A stretch of DNA of 64,000 nt from Nitrosomonas sp. (GCA_024281995.1 JAMWZW010000005.1:1-64000); one strand, 5' to 3'; shown: positions 12,114 to 22,691, counted from the first letter of the stretch. A program made the numbers and translations. The notes: a model not told the origin generated them from the letters alone.

Positions 12114-12653
12114 TTAATGATGCCAAGGAGCAATATCATGCGCTGTTACTAACCTATGCTTGCTGATATTATTATCGTCAAAATCAACTTGTTCAAGTGC
12201 ATTAATTTGGTAAACCCCAGATGCCACATGAATCTTAACGTATCCCTCCGCAACCGCAATATTATTATTACCGTCTTTATGCATACGAATGCTAAAGCGC
12301 GTACCCGTATCTCTAATGATCACATTGCCTACCTTTACCTCTAGGGTATTGCTAGTACTCTTTTTGATGTCAAAGTATATACTTCCCTTAAGTAATTCTA
12401 CCTGTAAAGGCTGACTGTTTTTTACAGCAACAAAGCTACTAGTATCAAGAGCTAAATCAATACCAGAAGTAATGGAAGTAGTTAATTGTTGTTCTTTAGT
12501 TTCATAAAAACGTATACTTTGGGGTTTAGAAAAATACCATGTCAACAAACCAAGGATCACACAAAAACCCATAATAGCGCAATGCAGCGAAAAACGCCGC
12601 CAACTAAAAACAAAAGTAAAAGGTTGAATAACCGGTGGCTCAGGTTTTTTCAT
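12114..12653 (-). CDS. FecR-like anti-sigma/transducer protein, truncated
   Basis: The product resembles FecR, the inner-membrane regulator that passes a signal from an outer-membrane receptor to an ECF sigma factor. A membrane helix lies near residues 24-42 (SLHCAIMGFCVILGLLTWYF). It is followed by the periplasmic FecR domain with the pattern leading to GSIYFDIKK and VIIRDTGTRFSIRM. The 179-residue frame ends in APWHH, where normal family members continue for over 100 residues, and the IS481-like element begins 50 bp downstream. No FecI-type sigma gene or receptor gene is adjacent. It is probably a remnant. Confidence 0.65.
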   Translation of the reverse strand: MKKPEPPVIQPFTFVFSWRRFSLHCAIMGFCVILGLLTWYFSKPQSIRFYETKEQQLTTSITSGIDLALDTSSFVAVKNSQPLQVELLKGSIYFDIKKSTSNTLEVKVGNVIIRDTGTRFSIRMHKDGNNNIAVAEGYVKIHVASGVYQINALEQVDFDDNNISKHRLVTAHDIAPWHH

Positions 12654-12998
12654 CTAATCGAAATATCGTTAAAATTTAAATTATAACCGACTACAATCGT
12701 TCTTTTGTACCGGAACGGAATCACGAAAACTTATAAGAGAGAGTAGGTTTTTTTTTACTATTCTCAAATGCGGTGTATGGAGAGTTAAGTAGCTTCCTTT
12801 TTTGATTTCCATGTTGTTTAAATTCGTTAATCGAATTTTGCATCTCTACACAACAGCCGCTAACAGTCTGTAGCCCCTTAACCAGATCGATTATTACAAT
12901 ATTTACAACTCATAAGAGCACAATTTGCAATGGAAAACTCCTATGGAGACTTTACTCAATGGGAAAGAATTTGGAGCAGCAAAAATCTAAACCAAATT
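12654..12998. other. AT-rich intergenic stretch, no gene seen
   Basis: No coding frame of note. A FecI-type sigma factor would be expected upstream of a FecR gene on the minus strand, but the reverse complement of this stretch is full of stops and shows no sigma region 4 pattern. Confidence 0.5.
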
Positions 12999-13056
12999 TA
13001 ATCTGACAGGAACCCAGTCAATTCGGTAACTGTACGATCGGCTCTGAGTTAGTACA
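12999..13056 (+). repeat. Degenerate IS481-like terminus (relic)
   Basis: The segment aligns with the inner end of the IS481-like element: TAATCTGACAGGAACC, then TCGGTAACTGT, then GATCGG, TGAG and a final AGTACA. It has several substitutions and one small gap compared with positions 33-90. No transposase is attached. A related relic with the same TAATCTG-CAGG start lies at 27409-27453. Confidence 0.6.
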
Positions 13057-13108
13057 AATTAAACTATGTGATAAAACCATAGGTTAGCTTCTCAGTTAAG
13101 AATCGCTA

Positions 13109-13477
13109 CTATTGTTGATTGACAACTTCTAAGCTAACACGAGCTCGTCCACTTTTTACAAAACCAAGCTCTTCGGCAGCACGTCTTGTCACATCAATTA
13201 CATTGCGATTGCGAGTGCGCATGCGATCATTTATTTTTACGGTTACACTACGATCATTTTCTAAGTTGGTTACTTTTACTTGTGTTCCGTAGGGGAATTT
13301 CTTGTGAGCTGCCGTAAGACCATTTTGATCAAAGATTTCACCATTTGCTGTTTTTTTGCCCTGGAATTTGTTGCTGTAATGAACTGCATAACCAGTTTCT
13401 GCTAAAACTAAACCACAAAAAAATAACGTATAAGCTGTAATGCTAACTGCCAATATTAAGTTTATTTTTTTCTTCAT
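13109..13477 (-). CDS. Small RlpA-like double-psi beta-barrel protein, secreted
   Basis: The 122-residue product has an N-terminal signal peptide (cleavage probably after VLAE near residue 27) and a DPBB/RlpA domain. The family hallmarks are visible: GKKTANGEIFDQNGLTAAHK, FPYGTQVKVTNLEN, and VKINDR followed by VIDVTRRAAEELG. RlpA proteins act on denuded peptidoglycan at the septum. This one lacks a SPOR domain and lipobox, so its substrate is uncertain. The ATG has a good AAGGAG. It stands alone, downstream of tyrA on the same strand with about 110 bp between. Confidence 0.82.
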   Translation of the reverse strand: MKKKINLILAVSITAYTLFFCGLVLAETGYAVHYSNKFQGKKTANGEIFDQNGLTAAHKKFPYGTQVKVTNLENDRSVTVKINDRMRTRNRNVIDVTRRAAEELGFVKSGRARVSLEVVNQQ

Positions 13478-13589
13478 AATATTTTCTCCTTTGAATTTTA
13501 TAATAGAGTTAGGACACTGAATTTATTGCCATTAATTTTATTGGTTGTAAAAAATTAATACAAGAGTGCATCAAAAATAACGGAGTAAA

Positions 13590-14477
13590 TTAGTCATTAT
13601 TTTTCAGCCAGTTTTTTCGAGCACTTTGTGCTTGAGAGAAAAAATTCTCTAGTGATTGACCATCACTACTTTCTAGTAATTCTTGTAAGGATTTGAGCTC
13701 ATGGTGATATCTATCGATTTGTTTTAGCAAAGGTTCGCGATTCGCCAGGCAAATGTCGCGCCACATTTCCGGGGAACTGCTGGCGATGCGCGTGAAGTCG
13801 CGCAGGCCACTGCCCGCGAAACGTAGCAGATTTACTAGATCGCTGCTGCTGTGACAGAGGTGATTCATCATTGTAAAGGCCAAAATATGCGGCAAGTGGC
13901 TTGTGGCGGCGAGTATTTCGTCATGCTCATCGGCACTCATAATAGAAACCTGCGCACCACAGGCTTGCCATAATTGGCGGATTTTTTGGGTGGCATCAGT
14001 ACTGGTTTCTGGTAACGGGGTCAAAATGATATGCTTGCTGGCATACAAAGTTGCTTGTGCAGCTTGAGCGCCGCTTTCCTCCGTTCCGGCGATAGGGTGA
14101 CCGGGTACGAAATGGTGGCGATTTTGCATCGGTAGATGATGGCGTGCTGCGGCTATGATTTCTTGCTTGGTGCTGCCGGCATCAGTGATGATTGTATTGG
14201 CTTGCAGATGCATGGCGATTTGTGCCATGACATGGGCAGTCTGGCCAACCGGCATTGCCAACAACACTACGTCTGCATTATGCAAGGCGGTTGCGAGATC
14301 AACGCCTATTTCGTCGATGATGCCATGCGTCAAGGCAAATTGCAGATTCTGTTGGCTGCGGCCAATGCCAACGATGTGTCGGACCAGTCCGGCGCTGCGC
14401 AACGCCAGGGCAAATGATCCACCGATTAAACCGACCCCGAAGATAACTAACTTGGTAAGTACTGTAGTTTTTTCCAT
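13590..14477 (-). CDS. tyrA: Prephenate dehydrogenase (tyrosine synthesis)
   Basis: TyrA oxidatively decarboxylates prephenate (or arogenate) on the way to tyrosine using NAD(P). The 295-residue product has the N-terminal Rossmann motif FGVGLIGGSFA, a conserved HPIAGTEESG segment containing a catalytic His, and the helical C-terminal dimerisation domain. No chorismate mutase or ACT domain is fused. It is the last gene of the minus-strand aromatic cluster, 20 bp after the DAHP synthase stop. In many betaproteobacteria aroA-cmk-rpsA follow; here they do not. Confidence 0.93.
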   Translation of the reverse strand: MEKTTVLTKLVIFGVGLIGGSFALALRSAGLVRHIVGIGRSQQNLQFALTHGIIDEIGVDLATALHNADVVLLAMPVGQTAHVMAQIAMHLQANTIITDAGSTKQEIIAAARHHLPMQNRHHFVPGHPIAGTEESGAQAAQATLYASKHIILTPLPETSTDATQKIRQLWQACGAQVSIMSADEHDEILAATSHLPHILAFTMMNHLCHSSSDLVNLLRFAGSGLRDFTRIASSSPEMWRDICLANREPLLKQIDRYHHELKSLQELLESSDGQSLENFFSQAQSARKNWLKNND

Positions 14478-14497
14478 AGGTTGTTTGATATGGTGTG

Positions 14498-15514
14498 TTA
14501 CAGGCTGCGTCCGATGACTTCCGCAATGCCTTGTAATGAGCCCATCAGATCCTTAAATTCAGGCGGATTGAGTGCCTGATCGGCGTCGCACCAGGCTTCG
14601 CATGGATTTGGATGCATTTCCACCAGTAGGCCATCTGCTCCCGCAGCAATGGCCGCACGCGCTAATGAGGGTACCATCCAAGCTTTCCCGCCGGCGTGCG
14701 AGGGATCAATGATGACCGGTAAATGGGTCTCGCGTTTGAGTACGGGCACGCAAGTGACATCCATGACGTTGCGGTAAGCGGTTTCAAATGTGCGGATGCC
14801 ACGTTCGCAGAAAATAATATTGTGGTTGCCACCTGCTGCGATGTATTCAGCAGCCATAAGCCATTCGGAAATGGTGGCGGATAAGCCGCGCTTGAGAATC
14901 ACCGGTTTATTGATGCGTCCGACTTCTTTCAACAGATCAAAATTCTGCATATTGCGCGTGCCGATTTGGATGACATCGACGTCATGTTTGAGGAAGGTAT
15001 CGAGCATGCGCACATCCATCAGCTCGGTGACAATCGGCAAGTTATATTTGTTTGCTGCCTTACGGAAAATGCTCAGGCCATCGACACCTTTACCCTGGAA
15101 TGTGTACGGACTAGTGCGCGGCTTGAAAGCGCCGCCACGCATCAGGCGGCAACCGGCGGCTGCAATCTGTTGTGCCGCCAGATCCATTTGCTCCTGCGTT
15201 TCCACCGAGCAGGGGCCACCGATGACTTGTACTTGTTTGCCGCCAATCGGGATATTGCCAACTTCAATGATCGAATCTTGTTTGTGTGATTCACGCGAAA
15301 CGATCTTGTATTGCTTGACGATGTGCATCGAGTATTCCACACCCGGCAAAGAGTCAAATATCTCCGGGTCGAGCTTGCTTTCATCGCCAATAGCGCCAAT
15401 TACGGTGCGTTTGGTTCCGCGTGATATGTTAACTTCATGTCCAAGGTCTTGGATTTTTTTCACAACGGTATCGATTTGTTCTTCGGTAACGTCTCTATTC
15501 ATGACAATAATCAC
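14498..15514 (-). CDS. aroF: DAHP synthase (3-deoxy-7-phosphoheptulonate synthase), AroA-beta type
   Basis: The enzyme condenses erythrose 4-phosphate and phosphoenolpyruvate, the first step of the shikimate pathway. The 338-residue product has a ferredoxin-like N-terminal regulatory domain (about 1-70) followed by the KDO8P/DAHP synthase barrel, with GGPCSVE, the metal/substrate motifs [22 protein letters not shown], and IDPSHAGGK. This is the Thermotoga/Bacillus-like architecture, not the E. coli AroG type. The N-terminal domain usually senses Tyr or Phe. Its start overlaps the hisC stop by 4 bases, indicating coupled translation. Symbols differ among genomes. Confidence 0.93.
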   Translation of the reverse strand: MIIVMNRDVTEEQIDTVVKKIQDLGHEVNISRGTKRTVIGAIGDESKLDPEIFDSLPGVEYSMHIVKQYKIVSRESHKQDSIIEVGNIPIGGKQVQVIGGPCSVETQEQMDLAAQQIAAAGCRLMRGGAFKPRTSPYTFQGKGVDGLSIFRKAANKYNLPIVTELMDVRMLDTFLKHDVDVIQIGTRNMQNFDLLKEVGRINKPVILKRGLSATISEWLMAAEYIAAGGNHNIIFCERGIRTFETAYRNVMDVTCVPVLKRETHLPVIIDPSHAGGKAWMVPSLARAAIAAGADGLLVEMHPNPCEAWCDADQALNPPEFKDLMGSLQGIAEVIGRSL

Positions 15515-16629
15515 GCTAATTCTCCTAGTGCGTTTTCAAGTGATTCCAAGAATTGTTTGTTTTCGGATTCCAATCCAACGGTAACCCGTAGATGGTTCGG
15601 CATTTCGTAAATACCAAGCGGTCGCACGATGACGCCTTGCCGCAACAGGCTTTGATAGACTTTCAAAGTGTTGATTGCATCGCCTGGTACTTGGAAACTG
15701 ATGAAATTACCATATGAAGGAATGTACTCAATGCCAAGTTTGCGAAAACCGTCGCTCAGTTGCAGCATGCCTGCACGGTTTAATGCATAGGATTTTTGCA
15801 CAAATTCAGCATCTTGTAATGCAGCTAGCGCACCGACTAAAGCAATACTGCTGACATTAAATGGTTGGCGCACGCGATTCATTAGGTTGGCCACATCAGG
15901 GTGCGTTAATCCAAATCCGGCACGTACGCCGGCAAGTCCATAAATTTTTGAAAAGGTACGTGTAATTAATAGGTTAGGAAATTTTGTCAGCCACTCGATG
16001 CTGTCAGGCTTATTGGCTTCCGGCAGATATTCATAATAGGCTTCATCCATGACGACAAGAACATCTCGCGAGACGCGTTCCATAAATTGAAATAGTTCAT
16101 TTTCACTGGAAAGTGTTCCGGTAGGGTTATTGGGACTCGCAATAAATACAATGCGTGTTTCCGGCGTGACGGCATCGAGCATTGCTGGCAAGTCGTGACC
16201 GAAATCCCGCGCGGGAACCGATATGCCGTTGGCCCCGATCATTTGCACCACCAGCGGATAAACCGCAAAAGCGTGCTGCGAATACACTGCGGTGGCGCCA
16301 GGTTTCAAAAATACACGGGCGGCAAGATCCAAAATATCATTGGAGCCGTTTCCGAGAATGATTTGTTCTGAAGTAACGTTGTAACGACCGGAAAGTGCGG
16401 TTTTTAATTCATAGCCACTGCCATCCGGATAAAGTGCGACATCATGTAACGCATTGATCATGGCATCCAATGCGAGTGGACTGGTTCCCAGAGGATTTTC
16501 ATTGGAAGCCAGTTTAATGACATACGCTTCATCCAGTCCCATTTCCCGCGCTAGCTCAGCAATTGGCTTGCCGGGTTGATAGGGTTGGATTGAGCGGATA
16601 TATTCCGGGGCAAAGTCACAGAGATTCAT
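15511..16629 (-). CDS. hisC: Histidinol-phosphate aminotransferase
   Basis: HisC transfers an amino group to imidazole-acetol phosphate in histidine synthesis. Copies embedded in aromatic clusters often also act on aromatic keto acids. The 372-residue product is a class I/II PLP aminotransferase with an N-terminal LASNENPLG, the SPNNPTG segment, the cofactor Lys in [12 protein letters not shown], and the Arg in a C-terminal LRVTVG. It sits between pheA and the DAHP synthase gene, so a broad aromatic aminotransferase role is likely. It is probably the second hisC in the genome, but that cannot be seen here. Confidence 0.92.
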   Translation of the reverse strand: MNLCDFAPEYIRSIQPYQPGKPIAELAREMGLDEAYVIKLASNENPLGTSPLALDAMINALHDVALYPDGSGYELKTALSGRYNVTSEQIILGNGSNDILDLAARVFLKPGATAVYSQHAFAVYPLVVQMIGANGISVPARDFGHDLPAMLDAVTPETRIVFIASPNNPTGTLSSENELFQFMERVSRDVLVVMDEAYYEYLPEANKPDSIEWLTKFPNLLITRTFSKIYGLAGVRAGFGLTHPDVANLMNRVRQPFNVSSIALVGALAALQDAEFVQKSYALNRAGMLQLSDGFRKLGIEYIPSYGNFISFQVPGDAINTLKVYQSLLRQGVIVRPLGIYEMPNHLRVTVGLESENKQFLESLENALGELA

Positions 16630-16711
16630 AAGAAAAATTTTTTAGCAATTGAAATAAAATACAAAAAGTTGGGTAAATTTAATAGTGCAGATTTGATGAC
16701 AATAAATATAA

Positions 16712-17782
16712 TTATGTCGCAGGATAAGATCCTAGGATTTTCAAGAAAGCTGCTTTGTTGCGTAATTCTATCAATGCAGCAGCGACGTTTTCATCATCCT
16801 GATGTCCCTCGATATCCACGAAAAATACATATTGCCATAGGCCGGTGCGTGATGGACGTGACTCAAGGCGACTCATGCTGACACCGTGCTGCGCTAACGG
16901 TTCGAGCAATTTATAAATAGCGCCGGAGCGATTATTGGTCGACATAATTAGCGAAGTTTTGTCCTTGCCTGAGGCATCGACCATTTGTTTGCCAAGTACC
17001 AGAAAACGCGTGGTATTTTTTGGATCATCCTCAATATTTTCAGCGCAGATAGCTAAACCGAACAACTCGCCCGCTCTTTTCCCCGCTACAGCAGCCGCTT
17101 CAGAGTCGTTTGCTGCTTGCCGGGCGGCATCAGCATTGCTGGCAACATTGATGAGCGCGGTATGGGATAGATGTGGTAGGTTACTCGATAACCAATGATG
17201 GCATTGTGCCAACGATTGCGAATGTGAATATATTTTGTTGATACGAGCTAATTCGGTTTGCTGAGCTAGCAGAAATTGGTGAATAGGCAACTGTAGCTCA
17301 CCGCAAATAATTAATGGGGTTTGCAGCAACAAGTCCATAGTTCTGCCAACCGCACCTTCAGTCGAATTTTCCACCGGTACTACGCCATAATTGACCGTAT
17401 CGGATTCGACTGTGCGGAATACGTCGTCGATTGAATCACACGCAATTGTCGTGATGGCACTGCCAAAACGCTTCAATGCTGCTTCTTCAGAAAAAGTACC
17501 ACTCGGTCCAAGAAAAGCTACACTCATTGGTTTTTCCAGAGCGCGGCACAATGACATGATTTCGATGAATAGTTGTTTGATATGTTCGTTGCTGATAGGA
17601 CCAGGGTTTTGTTCCTGCATGCGTGCCAATATTTGTGCTTCGCGTTCGGGACGATATACGATACCACTTTTTTTGATTTTGCCGATTTGTCGCGCGAATT
17701 CAGCACGCTTGCTAACCAATTGAAGCAATTCATTGTCAATGCCATCAATTTGGTCGCGTAATTGTTTGAGTTGTTCTGACAT
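16712..17782 (-). CDS. pheA: Bifunctional chorismate mutase/prephenate dehydratase (P-protein)
   Basis: PheA converts chorismate to prephenate and then to phenylpyruvate. The 356-residue product has an AroQ chorismate mutase domain (about 1-85; LRDQIDGIDNELLQLVSKRA), a prephenate dehydratase domain (FLGPSGTFSEEAAL to NTTRFLVLG) and a C-terminal ACT domain with the ESRPSR motif used for phenylalanine feedback. All three domains look complete. It follows serA by 20 bp on the same strand, so it is likely part of one transcript from gyrA or serC. Confidence 0.96.
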   Translation of the reverse strand: MSEQLKQLRDQIDGIDNELLQLVSKRAEFARQIGKIKKSGIVYRPEREAQILARMQEQNPGPISNEHIKQLFIEIMSLCRALEKPMSVAFLGPSGTFSEEAALKRFGSAITTIACDSIDDVFRTVESDTVNYGVVPVENSTEGAVGRTMDLLLQTPLIICGELQLPIHQFLLAQQTELARINKIYSHSQSLAQCHHWLSSNLPHLSHTALINVASNADAARQAANDSEAAAVAGKRAGELFGLAICAENIEDDPKNTTRFLVLGKQMVDASGKDKTSLIMSTNNRSGAIYKLLEPLAQHGVSMSRLESRPSRTGLWQYVFFVDIEGHQDDENVAAALIELRNKAAFLKILGSYPAT

Positions 17783-17802
17783 GGGCAGTAATAAATTTTG
17801 GC

Positions 17803-19020
17803 TCAGCGGTAATTTATTAAAATATGTCCGGGAAGAGGTAGATATCGTGCCATGAGCACACCATCGATCGAGCCAATTTCATCTAATACTTGCTGTGGCA
17901 CCAGACTATCTACATCAACCAGCGTATAAGCCATTTCTCCACGGGATTTGTTAATCATGTTGTGAATATTCAATCCCGCTTTAGCCATGCTGGTGGAAAT
18001 TTGCCCGAGAATATTGGGGACATTGGCATTTGCAACTGCTACCCGGTAAGGAGATTCTCGTTCCATCTGTATGTCAGGAAAATTGACTGTATTAGTGATA
18101 TTGCCGTTTTGCAGATAATCGATCAGTTGGTTTACTACCATGGCGGCACAGTTTTCCTCTGCTTCCAGTGTAGAAGCTCCCAAGTGTGGCAATGTGATTA
18201 CTCCCTTCTGATGTTGTAATTTTTGACTGGGAAAATCACTCACATAAGTTTTGATTTTATTAGCGGCTATACCGGCTAGGATAGCGTCTTCATCGACAAT
18301 AGCACTGCGCGAGAAATTCAATAAGATGGCATTGTGTCTCATTAGTTGGACATTTTGATCATTGATGAGATGATGGGTTGAATCTAATAACGGAACATGT
18401 ACACTGACAAATTCACTACGGCGTAGCAAATCTTCTAGGCTATGCGCTTTTTTGACTTCTGCCGACAAGCTCCAGGCTGATTCGACAGTAATTTTGGGAT
18501 CATAACCGATGACCTTCATGCCTAATTTGATAGCGGCATTGGCAACTAGTCGGCCAATTTCCCCCAACCCAATAATGCCCAATGTTCTTCCTGGTAATTC
18601 AATGCCGGAAAAGTGTTTTTTGCCATCTTCGGCCTGTTTGTTCAGAGCCGCATCATCACCCTGTAGGCTTTCGACAAACCGTAATGCTGGCGTAAGATTG
18701 CGTGCGGCTAAAAACATACCGGCCAGAGTTAGTTCCTTAACTGCATTGGCGTTGGCACCTGGTGTATTGAACACGGGGATACCACGGCTATTCATGTTGA
18801 GCACCGGAATATTATTGGTTCCCGCACCTGCACGTCCGATTGCTTTGACACTATCGGGAATCACACTGTCAAGCATATTGTGTGAGCGCACTAGAATCGC
18901 ATCCGGATCGGTAATATCATTACCTACTTGATAATCATCCGCGGGAAAACGATTGAGACCTTGCGACGATATCTGATTAAGTGTCAGAATTTTTAAGATT
19001 TTGTGGTTTTTTTCAGGCAT
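17803..19020 (-). CDS. serA: D-3-phosphoglycerate dehydrogenase
   Basis: SerA oxidises 3-phosphoglycerate, the first step of serine synthesis. The product (about 405 aa from the chosen ATG) has the split substrate-binding domain, the NAD motif GIIGLGEIG, a catalytic His in LPHLGASTLEAEEN, and a C-terminal ACT domain (LNIHNMINKSRGE to LVDVDS) for serine feedback. The ATG at 19020 overlaps the serC stop by 8 bases; an in-frame TTG 12 bases upstream is possible but less likely. Pairing with serC makes two consecutive steps of one pathway. Confidence 0.94.
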   Translation of the reverse strand: MPEKNHKILKILTLNQISSQGLNRFPADDYQVGNDITDPDAILVRSHNMLDSVIPDSVKAIGRAGAGTNNIPVLNMNSRGIPVFNTPGANANAVKELTLAGMFLAARNLTPALRFVESLQGDDAALNKQAEDGKKHFSGIELPGRTLGIIGLGEIGRLVANAAIKLGMKVIGYDPKITVESAWSLSAEVKKAHSLEDLLRRSEFVSVHVPLLDSTHHLINDQNVQLMRHNAILLNFSRSAIVDEDAILAGIAANKIKTYVSDFPSQKLQHQKGVITLPHLGASTLEAEENCAAMVVNQLIDYLQNGNITNTVNFPDIQMERESPYRVAVANANVPNILGQISTSMAKAGLNIHNMINKSRGEMAYTLVDVDSLVPQQVLDEIGSIDGVLMARYLPLPGHILINYR

Positions 19021-20104
19021 GCTGACTGGCAAACTTATTCATGAATGCAACCAATTTTGCCACACCTTCCATCGGCATGGCATTATATATCGATGCACGC
19101 ATACCCCCCACCGAGCGATGACCTTTCAGTTGAATGAGTCCATTGGCTTTTGCTTGTTTGAGAAATTCATCATCCAGTGTGGAGTCTTTTAACGTAAAGG
19201 CGACATTCATGCGTGAACGGTCGGATTTAGCTACCGGACAATGATAAAAATCGGTGCTGTCCAGCAGATCATAGAGCAAATTGGCTTTAGCGATATTAAT
19301 TTTTTCCATCGCTGCTAATCCACCCTTTTGTTTTAGCCAAGCGAATACCAGTCCGGTGATATACATGGCATAGGTGGGTGGAGTGTTGTACATTGAATCA
19401 TTGTTTGCATGAATCTGATAATCGTAGAGTGTTGGCGTGCCTGCAAGTGGCATGCCCAGCAAGTCTTCACGAACAATAACTAGCGTCAATCCAGCTGGGC
19501 CAAGGTTTTTTTGCGCACCTGCATAAATTAACCCAAAACGAGTAACGTCCAGTGGGCGTGACAAAATATTCGATGACATATCGGCAACCAGTGGGATGTG
19601 ATTATCTACGTTTATTTGCGGAGTACAGTGAAATTCAACACCGCCAATAGTTTCATTACTGGTGTAGTGGACATAAGCTGCTTGCGGATCTAGGCGCCAC
19701 TTGTCTTGTGCCGGTACATAGGAAAAATTGGCATCAACCGCAGTAGCGGCGATATTGACAGTGCAATATCGGTTAGCTTCTTCAATGGCTTTGGTGGACC
19801 ATTGACCTGTATTAATATAGTCTGCTTGTTTTTTGCCACGCAGCAGATTCATTGGTACCATAGAAAACTGGCTGGAAGCGCCGCCTTGCAGAAATAACAC
19901 TTTATAATTATTAGGGATGCCAACCAGCTCGCGTAAGTCGCTTTCGGTTTTTTCCGCAATGGACATAAATTCTTTGCCACGATGACTCATTTCCATGACC
20001 GACATGCCGCTGCCATGCCAGTCGAGCATTTCGTCGCGAGCTTGCAGCAATACTTCTTTGGGAAGCACCGCAGGTCCGGCACTGAAATTATAAATTTGAT
20101 CCAT
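19013..20104 (-). CDS. serC: Phosphoserine aminotransferase
   Basis: SerC makes phosphoserine from phosphohydroxypyruvate (and acts in PLP synthesis). From the ATG at 20104 the product is 363 residues and starts MDQIYNFSAGPAVLP, the usual N-terminus. The PLP Lys is in AGAQKNLGPAGL. An upstream in-frame start at 20158 would overlap gyrA and adds residues unlike the family. With the chosen start, 28 bp separate it from the gyrA stop. The gyrA-serC-pheA order is conserved in beta- and gammaproteobacteria. Confidence 0.96.
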   Translation of the reverse strand: MDQIYNFSAGPAVLPKEVLLQARDEMLDWHGSGMSVMEMSHRGKEFMSIAEKTESDLRELVGIPNNYKVLFLQGGASSQFSMVPMNLLRGKKQADYINTGQWSTKAIEEANRYCTVNIAATAVDANFSYVPAQDKWRLDPQAAYVHYTSNETIGGVEFHCTPQINVDNHIPLVADMSSNILSRPLDVTRFGLIYAGAQKNLGPAGLTLVIVREDLLGMPLAGTPTLYDYQIHANNDSMYNTPPTYAMYITGLVFAWLKQKGGLAAMEKINIAKANLLYDLLDSTDFYHCPVAKSDRSRMNVAFTLKDSTLDDEFLKQAKANGLIQLKGHRSVGGMRASIYNAMPMEGVAKLVAFMNKFASQHA

Positions 20105-20132
20105 TGAATGTTTCCGCTGAGTGGACTCGACG

Positions 20133-22691
20133 TTAACTGTCACCATCACTATCTTCACTTTCGACTACGCGTTCCAAGCCGGCTAATTTTTCACCTGCAT
20201 CCAGGTTAATCAACGTGACGCCTTGCGTGGCCCGGCTCATTTCGCGCACTTCATTGACGCGGGTACGAATCATCACCCCGCCGGAAGTGATTAACATGAT
20301 TTCATCATCGGGTTTCACCAGCTTGGCGGTAACCACCTTACCGTTACGCGGACTGGTGATAATCGCGATCATACCTTGTGTACCGCGATTATGACGTGTG
20401 TATTCACTGATCGGAGTGCGTTTACCGTAGCCATTTTCTGTGGCTGTTAGTACTGCAAGTTCTTCGTTTTCAGCCACTAACATCGAAATTACTTTTTGCC
20501 CGGAACCGAGCTTCATACCACGAACGCCGCGGGCGGTACGCCCCATTGGCCGGACATCGTTTTCATTAAAGCGCATAGCTTTGCCGTTATCTGAGAACAG
20601 CATGACATCATGTTTACCTTCGGTCAGTTCGACACCAATCAAATAATCACCTTCATCTAGTCCAATGGCGATGATGCCATTATTGCGCGGGCGTGAAAAT
20701 TCCGACAGTGGTGTTTTTTTAACCGTGCCAAAGGCCGTTGCCATAAAGACAAAGCGATTTTCATCAAAAATTTTGACGGGAAGGATTGCATTGATTTTTT
20801 CACCTTCTTCCAGTTGAACCCAGTTGATGATGGGTTTGCCACGCGATTGCCTGCCACCTTGCGGTACTTCGTAGACCTTGATCCAATATACACGGCCCAA
20901 ACTTGAGAAACACAAAATATAGTCGTGCGTGTTGGCAATGAACAATTTGTCGATAAAGTCATCTTCCTTGGTACTAGTTGCCAGTTTGCCGCGGCCACCG
21001 CGCTTCTGAGCGCGATAGTCATCGAGTAATTGCGATTTGATATAGCCGCTATGCGACAACGTGACCACAACATCAGCGGGTGCAATCAGATCTTCTACAC
21101 TTAAATCTTGTGTATCGACAATGATTTCACTGCGGCGCTTGTCTCCGAATTGCTGTTTGATGGTATCGAGTTCTTCGGTAATAATGCAGGTGATGCGCTC
21201 CGGATTTGCCAGAATATCGAGATAATCAATAATTTTGTCAATGACTTCTTTGTATTCTGCGACGATTTTTTCCTGCTCCAAACCCGTTAAACGTTGCAGG
21301 CGCAATTCCAGAATCGCTTGCGCTTGTGCATCCGATAAGAGGTAGCCCTGTGCTTGTAAACCAAATTTTTCATCTAAGCCTTCCGGGCGCAGCGCATGAG
21401 CGTCTGCTATGGCACGTGACAACATTTCTTCAACCAATTGCGAACGCCAAGTTCGTGCCATCAGTGCGGCTTTGGCATCAGCCGGTGTTGGAGCGGCTTT
21501 GATTAAAGCTATGATTTCATCGACATTGGAGAGCGCGACGGCCAGTCCTTCTAATAAGTGACCGCGCTCCCGTGCTTTCTTTAGCTCAAAAACCGTGCGG
21601 CGTGTGACGACTTCACGGCGATGACGCAGGAATGCATCTAGAATCTGCTTCAAATTGAGCAGCCGGGGCTGACCGTCCAGTAACGCCACCATGTTCATGC
21701 CGAAAGTGTCTTGCATCTGCGTTTCTTTATACAAGTTATTCAGAATGACTTCCGGCATTTCGCCGCGCTTCAGTTCAATCACGACACGCATACCCGATTT
21801 ATCGGATTCATCGCGTAAGTCGGAAATGCCTTCAATTTTTTTGTCTCTAACCAATTCTCCAATACGGATTAATAAATTAGCCTTGTTAACTTGATACGGC
21901 AGTTCATCGATAACGATGCTTTGGCGGCTGCCTTTTTCCAAATCTTCAAAATGTGTGCGTGCACGCATGACGACGCGGCCACGGCCGGTACGATAACCAT
22001 CTCTCACACCGGCAACACCATAAATAATGCCAGCGGTGGGAAAATCCGGTGCCGGAATGAAGTCAATTAGTTCATCAATGCTGATATCAGGATTTTTAAG
22101 TAACGCCAGGCAAGCTTCCACTACTTCGTTCAAATTATGCGGTGGAATATTGGTTGCCATACCAACGGCGATGCCGGATGACCCATTGATTAGCAGATTG
22201 GGGATTTTGGCCGGAAGTATCAGTGGCTCTTTTTCTGAGTCATCGTAATTGGGACCAAAATCTACTGTTTCCTTGTCAAGATCAATCAATAATTCGTGCG
22301 CAATGCGCGACATACGAATTTCTGTATAGCGCATGGCTGCAGCATTATCACCATCTACCGAACCAAAATTGCCTTGTCCGTCGATTAACATATAACGCAA
22401 GGAAAAATCTTGCGCCATGCGGACGATGGTGTCATAGACGGCGGTATCCCCGTGCGGATGGTATTTACCAATGACATCGCCCACAATACGTGCGGATTTT
22501 TTGTAAGGCCTATTCCAATCATTTGAGAGTTCATGCATGGCAAACAATACACGCCGATGAACTGGCTTTAAACCATCGCGGACATCTGGTAGGGCTCGAC
22601 CCACAATGACGCTCATTGCATAATCGAGATAGGAACGCCGCATTTCTTCTTCAAGGCTGATTGGCAGGGTTTCCTTGGCAAACTGATTCAT
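20133..22691 (-). CDS. gyrA: DNA gyrase subunit A
   Basis: GyrA cuts and rejoins DNA in gyrase, which introduces negative supercoils. The 852-residue product has the N-terminal winged-helix breakage domain with the active Tyr in [10 protein letters not shown], a quinolone region reading [11 protein letters not shown] (Thr at the position corresponding to E. coli Ser83, a natural state in many species), the coiled-coil gate, the GyrA box QKRGGRGK, and the C-terminal beta-pinwheel blades. It heads the minus-strand gene chain. The sequence here is less AT-rich than the ribosomal region. Confidence 0.98.
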   Translation of the reverse strand: MNQFAKETLPISLEEEMRRSYLDYAMSVIVGRALPDVRDGLKPVHRRVLFAMHELSNDWNRPYKKSARIVGDVIGKYHPHGDTAVYDTIVRMAQDFSLRYMLIDGQGNFGSVDGDNAAAMRYTEIRMSRIAHELLIDLDKETVDFGPNYDDSEKEPLILPAKIPNLLINGSSGIAVGMATNIPPHNLNEVVEACLALLKNPDISIDELIDFIPAPDFPTAGIIYGVAGVRDGYRTGRGRVVMRARTHFEDLEKGSRQSIVIDELPYQVNKANLLIRIGELVRDKKIEGISDLRDESDKSGMRVVIELKRGEMPEVILNNLYKETQMQDTFGMNMVALLDGQPRLLNLKQILDAFLRHRREVVTRRTVFELKKARERGHLLEGLAVALSNVDEIIALIKAAPTPADAKAALMARTWRSQLVEEMLSRAIADAHALRPEGLDEKFGLQAQGYLLSDAQAQAILELRLQRLTGLEQEKIVAEYKEVIDKIIDYLDILANPERITCIITEELDTIKQQFGDKRRSEIIVDTQDLSVEDLIAPADVVVTLSHSGYIKSQLLDDYRAQKRGGRGKLATSTKEDDFIDKLFIANTHDYILCFSSLGRVYWIKVYEVPQGGRQSRGKPIINWVQLEEGEKINAILPVKIFDENRFVFMATAFGTVKKTPLSEFSRPRNNGIIAIGLDEGDYLIGVELTEGKHDVMLFSDNGKAMRFNENDVRPMGRTARGVRGMKLGSGQKVISMLVAENEELAVLTATENGYGKRTPISEYTRHNRGTQGMIAIITSPRNGKVVTAKLVKPDDEIMLITSGGVMIRTRVNEVREMSRATQGVTLINLDAGEKLAGLERVVESEDSDGDS

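Noticed and set aside
14790-15584. Long plus-strand open frame opposite the DAHP synthase gene
   Set aside because: It is an antisense shadow of a well-conserved gene; composition is Ser/Arg/Pro-rich without family features.
20104-20158. Longer serC start at 20158
   Set aside because: It would overlap the end of gyrA and add residues not found in the family; the ATG at 20104 gives the standard N-terminus.
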